NCBI RefSeq assembly: GCF_002999235.1
Contig: NZ_CP027236.1
Location: forward strand, 558,001-622,000
Origin: Actinomyces sp. oral taxon 897
GTDB taxonomy: Bacteria > Actinomycetota > Actinomycetes > Actinomycetales > Actinomycetaceae
DNA length: 64,000 nt
Reading direction: 5' to 3'
The translations under genes and the position numbers were made by a program. The notes under the pieces were generated by a model that did not search any database, was not told the DNA's origin, and saw only the letters and a program-made list of their open reading frames with translations. Each line of letters opens with the position of its first letter. Position 1 is the stretch's first letter. Shown in pieces: positions 42,425 through 51,931 of this stretch.

Positions 42425-43201
42425 ATGCGCAAGGGCGACGACGAGTCCACCCGAGCCAAGGTCCTGGACCTCATCGTGGAGAAGGGCCCCATCTCCGCGG
42501 CCCAGCTCGCCGACATCCTCAGCCTGACCCCCGCCGCGGTCAGGCGGCACATTACCAGCCTGGAGCAGCGCTCCGAGATCACCGTCCACGCCCCCGCCGG
42601 GGGCGGCAAGCGCGGCCGGGGACGCCCCGCCCGCCACTACGTGGCCACGGCCATGGCCCGTACCTCCTTCGCCGAGGGCTACGCCGACCTGGCCAACCGG
42701 GCGCTGGGCTACCTCAGCCAGGTGGGCGGGACCAAGGCGGTGGACTCCTTCGCCGCCGCGCGCGGCCGAGACCTGGAACGGCGTTACATGCCGATCGTCG
42801 AGGCGGCGGGGAAGGACCCCTCGGACCGGGCCCAGGCCCTGGCCGACGCCCTGACCCTGGACGGCTACGCCGCCACCGTGCGCGACGTGGGGGACGGCAC
42901 CTTCGCCGTCCAGATCTGCCAGGGGCACTGCCCGGTGCGCGACGTCGCCGGCCAGTTCCACGAGCTGTGCGACGCCGAGACGCAGGCCTTCTCCCGCCTC
43001 CTGGGGGTCCCGGTCCAGCGCCTGGCCACCCTGGCCGGCGGGGAGCACGTGTGCACCACGCACGTGCCCATCGCCATGCCCACCCTACGTACCCGCGCCG
43101 CGCGCGCGGCGGACAGACGAGCCGCCGACCGCGGTACCGCCGCGCGCGGATCCCGTCCGGCGCGCGGGGCCCGCACCCAGAACACGGAAGGAACCCGATG
43201 A
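42425..43201 (+). CDS. sufR: SufR-type Fe-S-sensing repressor of the suf operon
   Basis: 258 residues. An N-terminal winged helix (residues 5-75; [32 protein letters not shown]) is followed by a basic wing ([12 protein letters not shown]) and a C-terminal domain with cysteines in [17 protein letters not shown] and EHVCTTH. These are the expected ligands of the Fe-S cluster by which SufR senses cluster status. The last 35 residues are Arg/Ala-rich. The ATG at 42425 has GAGAGGAG upstream, and the gene overlaps sufB (ATGA). First gene of the operon, so it is autoregulatory as in mycobacteria and cyanobacteria. Confidence 0.9.
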   Translation: MRKGDDESTRAKVLDLIVEKGPISAAQLADILSLTPAAVRRHITSLEQRSEITVHAPAGGGKRGRGRPARHYVATAMARTSFAEGYADLANRALGYLSQVGGTKAVDSFAAARGRDLERRYMPIVEAAGKDPSDRAQALADALTLDGYAATVRDVGDGTFAVQICQGHCPVRDVAGQFHELCDAETQAFSRLLGVPVQRLATLAGGEHVCTTHVPIAMPTLRTRAARAADRRAADRGTAARGSRPARGARTQNTEGTR

Positions 43202-44631
43202 CAGCCCCGACCGAGGCTCCTCGCACCGACGACGAGATCATTGACTCGATCTCCACCAGCTACGACTTCGGCTGGCACGACTCCGACGAGGTCGGCTCCG
43301 CCGCCAGGCGGGGGCTGGACGAGTCCGTCGTCCGGGAGATCTCAGCCATTAAGGGCGAACCGGAGTGGATGCTCGCCAAGCGGCTCAAGGCCTACGAGAT
43401 CTACCTGCGTAAGCCCATGCCCACCTGGGGCGTGGACCTGAGCCAGATCGACCTGGACGCGGTCAAGTACTACGTGCGGGCCACCGACCGCCCGACCAAC
43501 TCCTGGGACGACCTGCCCGAGGACATCAGGACCACCTACGACCGCATCGGCATCCCCGAGGCCGAGCGCGAGAGGCTCGTGGCCGGGGTGGCCGCCCAGT
43601 ACGAGTCCGAGGTGGTCTACGAGCAGATCCGTGAGGACCTCACCGAGCAGGGCGTCATCTTCGTGGACACCGACACCGCCGTGCGCGAGTACCCCGAGAT
43701 GGTCCGCGAGTACTTCGGCAGCATTATCCCCGCCGGTGACAACAAGTTCGCCGCCCTCAACACGGCCGTGTGGTCCGGCGGCTCCTTCATCTACGTGCCC
43801 CCCGGTGTGCACGTGGAGATCCCCCTGCAGGCCTACTTCCGCATTAACACCGAGAACATGGGGCAGTTCGAGCGCACCCTCATTATCGCCGACGAGGACT
43901 CCTACGTGCACTACGTGGAGGGCTGCACGGCGCCCATCTACTCCTCGGACTCCCTGCACGCCGCCATTGTGGAGATCATAGTCAAGAAGAACGCCCGGGT
44001 GCGCTACACCACCATCCAGAACTGGTCCACCAACGTCTACAACCTGGTCACCCAGCGCGCCACCTGCGCCGAGGGGGCCACCATGGAGTGGGTGGACGGC
44101 AATATGGGCTCCAAGCGGAACATGAAGTACCCGGCTGTCTTCCTCATGGGCCCCCACGCCCGCGGGGAGGCCCTGTCCATCGCCTTCGCCGGGGAGGGCC
44201 AGCACCAGGACACCGGGGCCAAGATGATCCACATGGCGCCCCACACCTCCAGCCACATCGTCTCCAAGTCGATCTCCCGCCAGGGCGGGCGCAGCGCCTA
44301 CCGCGGGCTGGTGCAGATTATGAGGAACGCCCACCACGCCAAGTCCAACGTGCTGTGCGACGCCCTCCTGGTGGACGAGATCTCCCGGTCCGACACCTAC
44401 CCCTACGTGGACGTGCGCACCGACGACGTCGAGATGGGTCACGAGGCCACGGTCTCCAAGGTCAGCGCCGACCAGCTCTTCTACCTCATGCAGCGCGGGC
44501 TGACCGAGACCGAGGCCATGGCCACGATCGTGCGCGGGTTCGTCGAGCCCATTGCCCGTGAGCTGCCCATGGAGTACGCCCTGGAGCTCAACCGCCTCAT
44601 TGAGCTGCAGATGGAGAACTCCGTGGGCTGA
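43198..44631 (+). CDS. sufB: Fe-S cluster assembly scaffold SufB
   Basis: 477 residues, matching SufB length. Characteristic segments: [83 protein letters not shown] and the histidine/cysteine-bearing [25 protein letters not shown]. SufB forms the SufBC2D scaffold on which clusters are built from sulfide passed by SufS/SufU. It starts at the ATG at 43198 with AAGGAA upstream, overlapping the sufR stop. No intein is present, unlike in some mycobacterial SufB. Confidence 0.95.
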   Translation: MTAPTEAPRTDDEIIDSISTSYDFGWHDSDEVGSAARRGLDESVVREISAIKGEPEWMLAKRLKAYEIYLRKPMPTWGVDLSQIDLDAVKYYVRATDRPTNSWDDLPEDIRTTYDRIGIPEAERERLVAGVAAQYESEVVYEQIREDLTEQGVIFVDTDTAVREYPEMVREYFGSIIPAGDNKFAALNTAVWSGGSFIYVPPGVHVEIPLQAYFRINTENMGQFERTLIIADEDSYVHYVEGCTAPIYSSDSLHAAIVEIIVKKNARVRYTTIQNWSTNVYNLVTQRATCAEGATMEWVDGNMGSKRNMKYPAVFLMGPHARGEALSIAFAGEGQHQDTGAKMIHMAPHTSSHIVSKSISRQGGRSAYRGLVQIMRNAHHAKSNVLCDALLVDEISRSDTYPYVDVRTDDVEMGHEATVSKVSADQLFYLMQRGLTETEAMATIVRGFVEPIARELPMEYALELNRLIELQMENSVG

Positions 44632-44692
44632 CCCGCCAGCGACCGCACCCGACCGGATACCCAGCAGCCGTCAGCGGCACAGGAGCTACTCA

Positions 44693-45970
44693 ATGGATCT
44701 CACCACCGACCACTCGCGGGCCGCCCTGGAGGGCGCCCACAGCCACGGCGCCCCACGCTACGTCGCCTCCCGCGCCGACCGCCCCACCTCCTTCGACCCC
44801 GACCTCTTCCCGGTGCCGCGCGGGCGGGAGGAGGAGTGGCGCTTCACCCCCATGAGGCGCTTCAGGCCGCTGTTCGACCTCGACGCCGTGTCCGCCGGGA
44901 CCCGGCAGGCCGAGGCCACCGGGGCCCTGAGGACGGGCGTGGACGCCCCCGACGGCGTCACGGTCCGGACCCTGGGGCGCGACGACCCGCACCTGGGCAG
45001 GATCGGCGAGCCGGTGGACCGCACCGGCGTCGTGGCCTGGGCGGCCTTCCGCACCTCCACGGCGGTGACCGTCGAGGCCGGCGCCCACCTGGAGCGCGCC
45101 GTGCGCCTGACCGTGACCGGCACCCCCGACGCCAGTGCTCCCGACGCCGGCGGCCCGGACGCGGCGCCCGCCACGCCTGCTGCCCAGCACCTGCTCATTA
45201 CCGCCCGGGAGGGCTCCCGGGCCACCGTCCTGCTGGACCACGTCGGTACCGCCACCCTGACCCAGACCGTGGAGATCGACGTCGCCCCCGGCGCGGACCT
45301 GACCGTGGTCACCATCCAGGACTGGGACGACGCGGCGGTGCACGCCTCCAACCACCGGGTGCGGGTGGCCGAGCGCGCCACCCTCAAGCACGTCGTCGTC
45401 TCCCTGGGAGGGGACGTGAGGATCGCCCCCGACTTCATCTTCTCCGGCGAGGGCGGGCACATTGACGCCTACGGCGTGTACTTTGCCGACGCCGGGCAGC
45501 ACCTGGAGCACCGCCCCTACGTGGCCCACACCGAGCCGCACTGCTACTCCCGGGTCACCTACAAGGGCGCCCTCCAGGGCGAGGGCGCGCACTCGGTGTG
45601 GGTGGGGGACTGCCTCATCGGGGCCGCTGCCCGCGGCACGGACACCTACGAGCTCAACCGCAACCTCGTGCTCACCCCCGGCGCCAAGGCGGACTCCATC
45701 CCCAACCTGGAGATCGAGAACGGCAATATCGAGGGCGCCGGGCACGCCAGCGCCACCGGCCGCTTCGACGATACGCAGCTGTTCTACCTGCGTGCGCGCG
45801 GCATCCCCGAGGCCGAGGCCCGCCGCCTGGTGGTCCTGGGCTTCTTCGGCGAGATCGTGGGCGAGATCGGCGTCCCGGAGGTCGAGGAGCACCTCATGGG
45901 CGCCATCGAGCGCGAGCTGGAGCTCACCGGGCTCATCGCGGCCCGCGCCCAGGACCCGGCCTCCAGGTGA
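44693..45970 (+). CDS. sufD: Fe-S cluster assembly protein SufD
   Basis: 425 residues; SufB paralogue and part of SufBC2D. EEWRFTPMRRFRPLFDLD is the conserved N-terminal patch. The beta-helix region includes HVVVSLGGDVRIAPDFIFSGEGGHIDAYGVYF and EHRPYVAHTEPHCYSRVTYKGALQGEGAHSVWVG. The C-terminal ARGIPEAEARRLVVLGFFGEI is shared with SufB. The ATG at 44693 follows AGGAGCTACTCA. A short low-complexity loop (DASAPDAGGPDAAPATPAAQ) sits at about residues 145-165. Confidence 0.93.
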   Translation: MDLTTDHSRAALEGAHSHGAPRYVASRADRPTSFDPDLFPVPRGREEEWRFTPMRRFRPLFDLDAVSAGTRQAEATGALRTGVDAPDGVTVRTLGRDDPHLGRIGEPVDRTGVVAWAAFRTSTAVTVEAGAHLERAVRLTVTGTPDASAPDAGGPDAAPATPAAQHLLITAREGSRATVLLDHVGTATLTQTVEIDVAPGADLTVVTIQDWDDAAVHASNHRVRVAERATLKHVVVSLGGDVRIAPDFIFSGEGGHIDAYGVYFADAGQHLEHRPYVAHTEPHCYSRVTYKGALQGEGAHSVWVGDCLIGAAARGTDTYELNRNLVLTPGAKADSIPNLEIENGNIEGAGHASATGRFDDTQLFYLRARGIPEAEARRLVVLGFFGEIVGEIGVPEVEEHLMGAIERELELTGLIAARAQDPASR

Positions 45971-46017
45971 CCGGGCCCCACGCACCGACCCCCCGTACTG
46001 ACTTCAAGGAACCAGCC

Positions 46018-46767
46018 ATGAGCACCCTGCAGATCAACAACCTCCACGTCCAGGTCGCCACCAACGACGGCCCCAAGCCCATTCTCAAGGGCGCCACCCT
46101 GACCGTCAGCTCCGGGACGGTCCACGCCATTATGGGCCCCAACGGGTCGGGCAAGTCCACCCTGGCCTACTCCATCGCCGGCCACCCCGACTACGAGGTC
46201 ACCGACGGCGAGGTCCTCCTGGACGGGCAGGACCTGCTGGAGATGAGCGTGGACGAGCGCGCCCGGGCGGGCCTGTTCCTGGCCATGCAGTACCCGGTGG
46301 AGGTCCCCGGCGTCACGGTCGCCAACTTCCTGCGCACCGCCAAGACCGCCATCGACGGGCAGGCCCCCAAGGTGCGCACCTGGGTCAAGGAGGTCGGGCA
46401 GGCCATGGAGCGCCTGCGCATGGACCCCTCCTTCGCCCAGCGCGACGTCAACGCCGGCTTCTCCGGGGGGGAGAAGAAGCGCTTCGAGATCCTCCAGATG
46501 GAGCTGCTCAGGCCCCGCTTCGCCGTCCTGGACGAGACCGACTCCGGCCTGGACATCGACGCCCTGCGCATTGTCTCCGAGGGCGTCAACCGCCTCCACG
46601 CCACCACCGACGCCGGGTTCCTGCTCATTACCCACTACACGCGCATCCTGCGCTACATCAAGCCCGACCACGTCCACGTCTTCGTGGACGGCCGGGTGGC
46701 CGAGGAGGGCGGCCCCGAGCTGGCCGAGCGCCTGGAGAGCGAGGGCTACGACCGCTACCTGGCCTGA
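46018..46767 (+). CDS. sufC: Fe-S assembly ATPase SufC
   Basis: 249-residue ABC ATPase of the SufBC2D complex. Walker A is IMGPNGSGKSTLAYSI, the signature motif is NAGFSGGEKKRFEILQM, Walker B is FAVLDETDSGLDIDAL, and the switch histidine is in LLITHYTRIL. It has no membrane domain, as expected. The ATG at 46018 follows AAGGAACC. After it comes a 150-base spacer with repeated GCTGCGCCGG and CTGGTGCGCC units before sufS. Confidence 0.96.
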   Translation: MSTLQINNLHVQVATNDGPKPILKGATLTVSSGTVHAIMGPNGSGKSTLAYSIAGHPDYEVTDGEVLLDGQDLLEMSVDERARAGLFLAMQYPVEVPGVTVANFLRTAKTAIDGQAPKVRTWVKEVGQAMERLRMDPSFAQRDVNAGFSGGEKKRFEILQMELLRPRFAVLDETDSGLDIDALRIVSEGVNRLHATTDAGFLLITHYTRILRYIKPDHVHVFVDGRVAEEGGPELAERLESEGYDRYLA

Positions 46768-46917
46768 GGGCCGGCCGCTGCGCCGGGGAGCCGATCCCGC
46801 GCCCGCCGGCGCGCCGCCCTCCTGCCCCGGCCCCGCTGCGCCGGCCCTCCTGGTGCGCCAGCTCCGCTGGTGCGCCGGCCCCGCACCCACCCACCTACCA
46901 CCCGCCCAGGAGGCACC

Positions 46918-48243
46918 ATGACCCAGGAGCCCACCGCGCTGAGCGCCGCCGAGGTCCAGGCCGTCCGCGCCGACTTCCCCTTCCTTGCCCGCCCCGGCCG
47001 CGACGGGCGGCCCCTGGCCTACCTGGACTGGGGGGCCACGTCCCAGAAGCCCGAGGTCGTCATCGCCGCCGAGGCCGAGTTCTACCGCCGCTCCAACGGG
47101 GCCGCCGGACGCTCCACCTACCAGCTCGCCGACGAGGCCACCGCCGCCCTGGAGGACGCCCGCCAGGCGGTGGCCGCCTTCGTGGGGGCCCGCGGGGAGA
47201 ACCTGGTGTTCACCAAGAACGCCACCGAGGCCATTAACCTGGTGGCCCTGGCCGTCGGCCACGCCAGCGCCGGGCGCCCGGCCGCGGGCGGGGCGGGGCA
47301 CCGCGCCGACGACGACCCCTCCCGGCGCCTGGCCCTGCGCGGCGGCGACGAGATCGTGGTCACCCGCGCCGAGCACCACGCCAACCTGGTTCCCTGGCAG
47401 GAGCTGGCCGCGCGCACCGGCGCCACCCTGCGCTGGCTGGACCTGGACGCCCAGGGGCGCATTGACCTGGGGACCCTGGACGTGCTGGGCGAGCGCACCC
47501 GGATCCTGGCCCTGACCCACGCCTCCAACGTCACCGGGGCGGTCAGCCCCCTGGAGCAGATCCTGCCCCGGGCCCGCCAGGTGGGCGCCCTGGTGCTGCT
47601 GGACACCTGCCAGTCCGGCGCCCACCTGCCCCTGGACTTCGCCTCCCTGAGCGCCGCCGGGGTGGACGCCATGGTGCTCTCCAGCCACAAGATGCTCGGC
47701 CCCACCGGGATCGGCGCCCTGGTGGCCACCACCGACCTGCTGGCGGCCATGCCCCCGGTCCTGACCGGCGGCTCCATGATCGAGGTCGTCACCATGGGCT
47801 CCTCCACCTACATGCCCCCGCCGGCCCGCTTCGAGGCCGGCAGCCAGCCCCTGGCCCAGGCCGTGGGCTGGGGGGCCGCGGTGGACTACCTGGCGGGCAT
47901 CGGCCCCGGCCGCCTGCACGCCACCGAGCGCTCCCTGACCGCCAGGCTCCTGGAGGGTGCCAGCAGGGTGGAGGGCCTGCGGGTCCTGGGGCCCGGGGAC
48001 ACCGAGCAGCGTATCGGCGTCGTCTCCTTCGACCTCCAGGGGGTCCACCCCCACGACGTGGGCCAGGTCCTGGACGCGGTGGGCGTGGCCGTGCGCACCG
48101 GGCACCACTGCGCCCAGCCCCTCCACGCCCACTTCGGCGTCCACGCCTCCTCGCGCGTGTCCCTGGGGCCCACGTCCACGCCCCAGGAGGTGGACCGCTT
48201 CCTGGAGGCGGTGGCCTCCGTCCGCTCCTACTTCCAGAGGTGA
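46918..48243 (+). CDS. sufS: Cysteine desulfurase SufS
   Basis: A PLP enzyme that takes sulfur from cysteine as a persulfide. The PLP lysine is in VLSSHKMLGPTGIG (about Lys258), and the catalytic cysteine is in RTGHHCAQPLHAHF (about Cys398) in the short-loop arrangement of group II desulfurases. 441 residues; an insert of some 25 Gly/Ala/Arg-rich residues (HASAGRPAAGGAGHRADD) at about 119-143 is not seen in typical SufS of about 410. AGGAGG precedes the ATG at 46918. GTGA overlap with sufU fits a SufS-SufU partnership. Confidence 0.94.
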   Translation: MTQEPTALSAAEVQAVRADFPFLARPGRDGRPLAYLDWGATSQKPEVVIAAEAEFYRRSNGAAGRSTYQLADEATAALEDARQAVAAFVGARGENLVFTKNATEAINLVALAVGHASAGRPAAGGAGHRADDDPSRRLALRGGDEIVVTRAEHHANLVPWQELAARTGATLRWLDLDAQGRIDLGTLDVLGERTRILALTHASNVTGAVSPLEQILPRARQVGALVLLDTCQSGAHLPLDFASLSAAGVDAMVLSSHKMLGPTGIGALVATTDLLAAMPPVLTGGSMIEVVTMGSSTYMPPPARFEAGSQPLAQAVGWGAAVDYLAGIGPGRLHATERSLTARLLEGASRVEGLRVLGPGDTEQRIGVVSFDLQGVHPHDVGQVLDAVGVAVRTGHHCAQPLHAHFGVHASSRVSLGPTSTPQEVDRFLEAVASVRSYFQR

Positions 48244-48815
48244 GCATGAACGACCTCGACCAGCTCTACCAGCAGGTCATCCTCGACCACTCCCGCGAGC
48301 GCCACGGCGAGGGGGACGTGGACTCCCCCCACGCCACCAGCCACCAGGTCAACCCCACCTGCGGGGACGAGGTGGACCTGGCCCTGCGCGTGGAGGACGG
48401 CCGCATCACCGCCCTGGGCTGGCACGGGCAGGGCTGCTCCATCTCCCAGGCCTCCATATCGGTCATGCACGACCTCGTCTCCGGCGCCGACCTGGCCACC
48501 GTGGCCCGCTTGGAGGCCGACTTCGACGCCCTCATGCACTCGCGCGGGCGGGGCGTGGAGGACACCGTCCTGGACGACCTGGACGACGCCGCCGCCTTCG
48601 AGGGGGTCTCCAAGTACCCCAACCGGGTCAAGTGCGCCCTGCTGGGGTGGATGGCCCTCAAGGACGCCCTGGCCAAGGCCGGGGCGGTCCTGGAGCGTCC
48701 CGGGCAGGACGGGCCTGCCGGCCCCTCTCCCGCCAGCTCCGCGCCCGCCGCCGTCAGCCCGGCCGACCACGACGACACCGACCCCCAGACCCCCAAGACC
48801 AAGGAGGACCTATGA
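48240..48815 (+). CDS. sufU: Sulfur relay protein SufU
   Basis: The zinc-dependent sulfurtransferase that accepts persulfide sulfur from SufS in Gram-positive SUF systems. The conserved ligands are all present: PTCGDEV (Cys41, Asp43), GQGCSISQAS (Cys66) and NRVKCALLGW (Cys132). The SufU-specific insertion relative to IscU is present. 191 residues from GTG 48240 (overlapping the sufS stop); an ATG six bases later is an equally good start. The last 45 residues form a Pro/Ala/Asp-rich tail not needed for the fold. Stop coupled to the next gene by ATGA. Confidence 0.93.
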   Translation: MSMNDLDQLYQQVILDHSRERHGEGDVDSPHATSHQVNPTCGDEVDLALRVEDGRITALGWHGQGCSISQASISVMHDLVSGADLATVARLEADFDALMHSRGRGVEDTVLDDLDDAAAFEGVSKYPNRVKCALLGWMALKDALAKAGAVLERPGQDGPAGPSPASSAPAAVSPADHDDTDPQTPKTKEDL

Positions 48816-49192
48816 GCACGAGCCCCGTCGGGAGCGACAACCCCATGGCCGCGCAGCACACCCCGGAGACGGCCGAGCTGGCGGCCGCGGACGCGGCCGC
48901 CATCGAGGAGGCCCTGCGCGACGTCATCGACCCCGAGCTCGGTATTAACGTGGTCGACCTGGGGCTGCTCTACGGCACCTCGATCGAGCCCGACGGCACG
49001 GTGGTCCTCGACATGACCCTGACCACCGCCGCCTGCCCGCTGACCGACATGATCGAGGAGCAGGCCCAGCAGGCCCTGTCCCTCATTGCCGACAGGGTCC
49101 GGGTGCAGTGGGTCTGGCTGCCGCCGTGGGGCCCGGACAAGATCACCCCCGAGGGGCGCGAGCAGCTGCGGGCCCTGGGCTTCAACGTCTGA
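48812..49192 (+). CDS. MIP18-family (DUF59) Fe-S assembly factor, SufT-like
   Basis: 126 residues. The DUF59 core is IEEALRDVIDPELGINVVDLGLLYG, with the conserved TLTTAACPLTDMIEEQA cysteine segment and the C-terminal WGPDKITPEGREQLRALGF. Homologues (PaaD, SufT, eukaryotic MIP18/CIAO2) help Fe-S protein maturation and usually close actinobacterial suf operons. The ATG at 48812 overlaps the sufU stop. The gene is last in the operon and is followed by a region with two hairpins. Confidence 0.88.
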   Translation: MSTSPVGSDNPMAAQHTPETAELAAADAAAIEEALRDVIDPELGINVVDLGLLYGTSIEPDGTVVLDMTLTTAACPLTDMIEEQAQQALSLIADRVRVQWVWLPPWGPDKITPEGREQLRALGFNV

Positions 49193-49277
49193 GCCCGGGC
49201 CGGGGCCGTGCCCCGTGAGCCCCTTGGCCTCGTGCCAGGGTGCCCCAGCTGGTGGAGCTGCACATTCTTTTTACAAA

Positions 49278-49375
49278 CCGCGATCATAGAATCGCGGGAT
49301 CACGCGGATCTGTGAAGCGGCCTGGGGTCCGGAAGGCAGGATGAATGTGCAACGCGGGCGCCGTTGCACATTCAT
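49278..49375. terminator. Two hairpins between suf operon and DUF488 gene
   Basis: CCGCGAT (49278-49284) pairs with ATCGCGG (49291-49297). ATGAATGTGCAACG (49341-49354) pairs perfectly with CGTTGCACATTCAT (49362-49375) around a 7-nt loop. The flanking genes converge, so a bidirectional terminator is the simplest reading. Two more GTGCA/AATG fragments (TGCACATTC at 49259, ATGAATGTGCAACG at 49446) extend the motif beyond the hairpin. Confidence 0.65.
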
Positions 49376-49466
49376 TGTGTTCCTGGACGTCTTCTGGGCC
49401 GGGATATCGTTGGAATGACGCCACTGGCCCTGCCGGGACCCCAGGATGAATGTGCAACGGCGCGCC

Positions 49467-49859
49467 TCAGGGCAGGTCCGGGTCCGCGACCCCCAGGACG
49501 GCCTCGCGCAGGACGCGCGCGTGACAGCGGACCCGGTCGTGGGCCGCCACCAGGAGCGTGACCCGGCCTGACAGCGCCCGGCGGCGCAGGTCGGCGACCG
49601 CCTCGGCACCAGGGGTGCGGCCCAGCTCGGCGCGGTAGTCCGCCACGAACTCCGGCCACGGCACCGTCCCGTCGTGCAGGCCCCGGCGCAGGCCGGTGCT
49701 GGGGGTGGCGTCCTTGGCCCACCCGTCCAGGGCCGCCCGCTGCCTGCTCACGCCCCGGGGCCAGAGCCGGTCCACCAGGACCCGGTACCCGTCGGCCTCC
49801 GCCGCCTCCTCCCGGATCCCCTTAATGACGACGTTCTCGGCCGCAGGAAGACTGCTCAT
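49467..49859 (-). CDS. DUF488 family protein
   Basis: 130 residues with the DUF488 landmarks YRVLVDRLWPRGVSRQRAALDGWAKD, WPEFVADYRAELG and LSGRVTLLVAAHDRVRCHARVLREAV. Function unknown in general. The family is small, soluble and often found near redox or stress genes. The ATG at 49859 has no Shine-Dalgarno; TAGGGT (minus strand, 49871-49866) lies 6 nt upstream, so it is likely leaderless. It heads away from the frameshifted membrane gene and flavodoxin gene further along the same strand. Confidence 0.82.
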   Translation of the reverse strand: MSSLPAAENVVIKGIREEAAEADGYRVLVDRLWPRGVSRQRAALDGWAKDATPSTGLRRGLHDGTVPWPEFVADYRAELGRTPGAEAVADLRRRALSGRVTLLVAAHDRVRCHARVLREAVLGVADPDLP

Positions 49860-49905
49860 GGCCCTACCCTAGCCCCGGCAGGCCGGGGGTGGGACCACCT
49901 TGCCG

Positions 49906-50359
49906 TCACGCACCCGGTGCCTGGAGCGCCCTGGCGGAACGGACCGCGGCGACCAGGGCCGCCAGGGGGAGCAGCCAGGGCCCGAGCCGCCACGCGGGGG
50001 ACAGGACGTAGTCGCCGTACTCGTAGGCGAGGCTCGCCACGGCGGCGACGGCGCCCCAGGTGAGGGCGCACGCCCCCGAGGTGAGCGCCGCGAGCCCGTG
50101 GCGGCCCCGCCGGGCCTGACGGACCGCCGGGTACATGCACGCGGCGAAGACCAGGGCGCTGACGGCCATGAGGGTCGTCAGCACCGTCGGGTCGGGGACC
50201 GTGCCCAGGGGGGGCGTAGTGCGCCTCGCTGTCGCGGGCCGTCCAGTGCCCGGCCAGCTGGTCGACCAGGGCCGCGGCCGCCAGGACGACGCCAGCAGCC
50301 ACCGCCGCCCGGGCAGGCGCCCCGGCCCGGGCGCGGGACTGTGTCGAGGTCTCTGTCAT
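49906..50359 (-). pseudogene. Small membrane protein gene with a frameshift in a 7-base homopolymer
   Basis: Reading starts at the ATG at 50359 (AGAAGGAG just upstream): MTETSTQSRARAGAPARAAVAAGVVLAAAALVDQL... The frame is lost at a run of seven C on the minus strand (50214-50208). Removing one C joins it to a second frame (PLGTVPDPTVLTTLMAVSALVFAACMYPAVRQ...) that runs to 49906, giving about 150 residues with roughly four transmembrane helices and normal codon bias throughout. Sequencing error, recent pseudogenisation or phase variation would all produce this. The protein family was not recognised. Confidence 0.75.
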
Positions 50360-50404
50360 GGGTACTCCTTCTGCGACTGACCGGAGGACGTGCACGCAGG
50401 CTCC

Positions 50405-50875
50405 TCAGAGGAGCCCGGCGCCCCAGGCGCGGGCCGCCCGTGCCTCGCCCTCCTCAAGGGGACCCCGGGAGCCCGCGACGAAGCTGCGGGTCCCCACGCT
50501 CCTGGGCCTGAGCATCCTGGCGACCCGCCTGGCGGCCGACCCGCTGACCCAGTTGCGCCGGGTGACGGTGTCAATGGCGAGCACCCGCGTCCCGTCCGGG
50601 ATGGTGGCGGCACCCAGCCACTCGCGCATCCCGGGCTCCTCAGGCGACCCGCCCCTGGTCCGGGCCGAGTGTCTGGAGGCCGGGGTCGGCAGCCCCCGGT
50701 TGTGGGTGGGGGCCGCCAGGACGAGCAGGGAGACGTCGCCCGGCACCGTTAATGCGGCCCGGGCGGCCGGGACGACGTCGGCCTGGGCCCCGCCCTCCCG
50801 CAGGCCGGCGGCGACCTCCTCGGCCAGCACCCGGGTGCTCCCGAAGCAGGACTCCACGATCAGCAGCGCCTTCAT
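50405..50875 (-). CDS. Flavodoxin-like protein
   Basis: 156 residues from the ATG at 50875, which has GGAGAGGGAG upstream. The FMN-binding first loop is LLIVESCFGSTRVLAEEVAAGL, and VSLLVLAAPTHNRGLPTPASR corresponds to the second flavin loop. It is likely a small electron-transfer flavoprotein. It is the second flavodoxin-fold gene in the window (the other at 1563) and not closely similar to it. It lies 45 bases upstream of the frameshifted membrane gene on the same strand and may share an mRNA with it. The MerR-type gene upstream is 100 bases away. Confidence 0.78.
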   Translation of the reverse strand: MKALLIVESCFGSTRVLAEEVAAGLREGGAQADVVPAARAALTVPGDVSLLVLAAPTHNRGLPTPASRHSARTRGGSPEEPGMREWLGAATIPDGTRVLAIDTVTRRNWVSGSAARRVARMLRPRSVGTRSFVAGSRGPLEEGEARAARAWGAGLL

Positions 50876-50977
50876 TACTCCCTCTCCTTGACTCCTGGCC
50901 CGGTGGACCGGTGCGGCGGCCTGGGCGCCGCGGCACCCGCTCATCGTGAGGTGTGACGCCACGTCGCACGCAAACCG

Positions 50978-51931
50978 TCACGGGGCGGGCTCGCGCCACC
51001 GCCTGATCGCGGCGAAGAACTGCTCCTCCAGGGCGGCGGTGACGCGGTCGTCAGAGGAGTCCACGGCGGCCAGCAGCCGGAAGAACGACCTCACCAGGTC
51101 CTCGTCCACGGTGCGCGCCAGCTGCCTCAGGAGGGCGGCATCCAGGTAGGACTCCAGGCGCCTGACGGCCTGCCCGGCTCTCCGGGCCACCTCCTCGTCG
51201 GACAGGCAGGCCGGGTCCTGCCCGTAGGCGGCCAGCGCCTCGGCGTCCTTCAACGGGTCGGGCCCGTGGAAGAGCGCCTCGGCCTGCGGCGGCATCTGGC
51301 CGCGGTAGCAGGCCAGGTCGGTGACGTCGCGCTCGCGGCGCACCGCGGCACGGGTGCGCTCGTCGGGTGCGGCGGCCTCCAGGCGGTCGAAGAAGGAGAC
51401 CATTGCCGTAGGCATGGGGGAGACCGTCATCCCCTGCCGGGCCCGCTCCAGCAGCCCGGCCAGCATGTCGCGCTGCCGGGTCACCTCGGCCAGGTGTGCC
51501 TGGGCGGCCTCCAGCGCCCCGGCTAGGTCCTCCACCACCGGGTCCGTGGCCTCCTCGGTACCGGGCACGGCCTCGGTACCGGGCACGGCGCGGGTGACGT
51601 CAGCCGCTCCGCCCGCGCCGCTGGCAGGCTCCGCGCGCCCGCCGGGCCCGCCTGCACCAGGCTGGCGGGCGCCAGGGCGGTGGTCTGCACTGGGTGCGCG
51701 CCCGCCGGGCCCGCCGGGCGGGTCGGTGCGCTCAATAATCCGGCCGACGGCCGCCAGCGGGACGCCAGCCTGCACCAGCCAGCGGATCCGTGACAGGCGG
51801 GCCACGTGGGCCAGCTCGTAGTCGCGCCACCCGCCGCGCTCGGGCGGTACGGGCAGCAGCCCCAGGGAGTGGTAGTAGCGCACCGTGCGCACCGTGGTCC
51901 CGGTCAGCCTGGCAATCTCCGCAACACGCAC
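50978..51931 (-). CDS. MerR family transcriptional regulator
   Basis: Starts at a GTG giving MRVAEIARLTGTTVRTVRYYHSLGLLPVP, the classic MerR winged-helix N-terminus (a GTG two codons earlier is possible). RIRWLVQAGVPLAAVGRIIER completes the DNA-binding domain. A low-complexity Gly/Pro/Ala/Arg insert at about residues 90-140, with an 18-bp duplicated coding segment (AVPGTEAVPGTE), separates it from the coiled-coil dimerisation helix. The C-terminal about 150 residues are an effector domain with no metal-binding cysteine cluster, resembling the TipA-like or multidrug class in outline only. The ligand is unknown. A CACACT hexamer lies 6 nt before the start. Confidence 0.82.
   Translation of the reverse strand: MRVAEIARLTGTTVRTVRYYHSLGLLPVPPERGGWRDYELAHVARLSRIRWLVQAGVPLAAVGRIIERTDPPGGPGGRAPSADHRPGARQPGAGGPGGRAEPASGAGGAADVTRAVPGTEAVPGTEEATDPVVEDLAGALEAAQAHLAEVTRQRDMLAGLLERARQGMTVSPMPTAMVSFFDRLEAAAPDERTRAAVRRERDVTDLACYRGQMPPQAEALFHGPDPLKDAEALAAYGQDPACLSDEEVARRAGQAVRRLESYLDAALLRQLARTVDEDLVRSFFRLLAAVDSSDDRVTAALEEQFFAAIRRWREPAP

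Noticed and set aside
49856..50395. Single 179-residue protein in the unshifted frame of the membrane gene
   Set aside because: After the C7 run this frame becomes Pro/Arg/Gly-rich and reads into the DUF488 start, while the other frame continues with transmembrane helices; a frameshift explains both.
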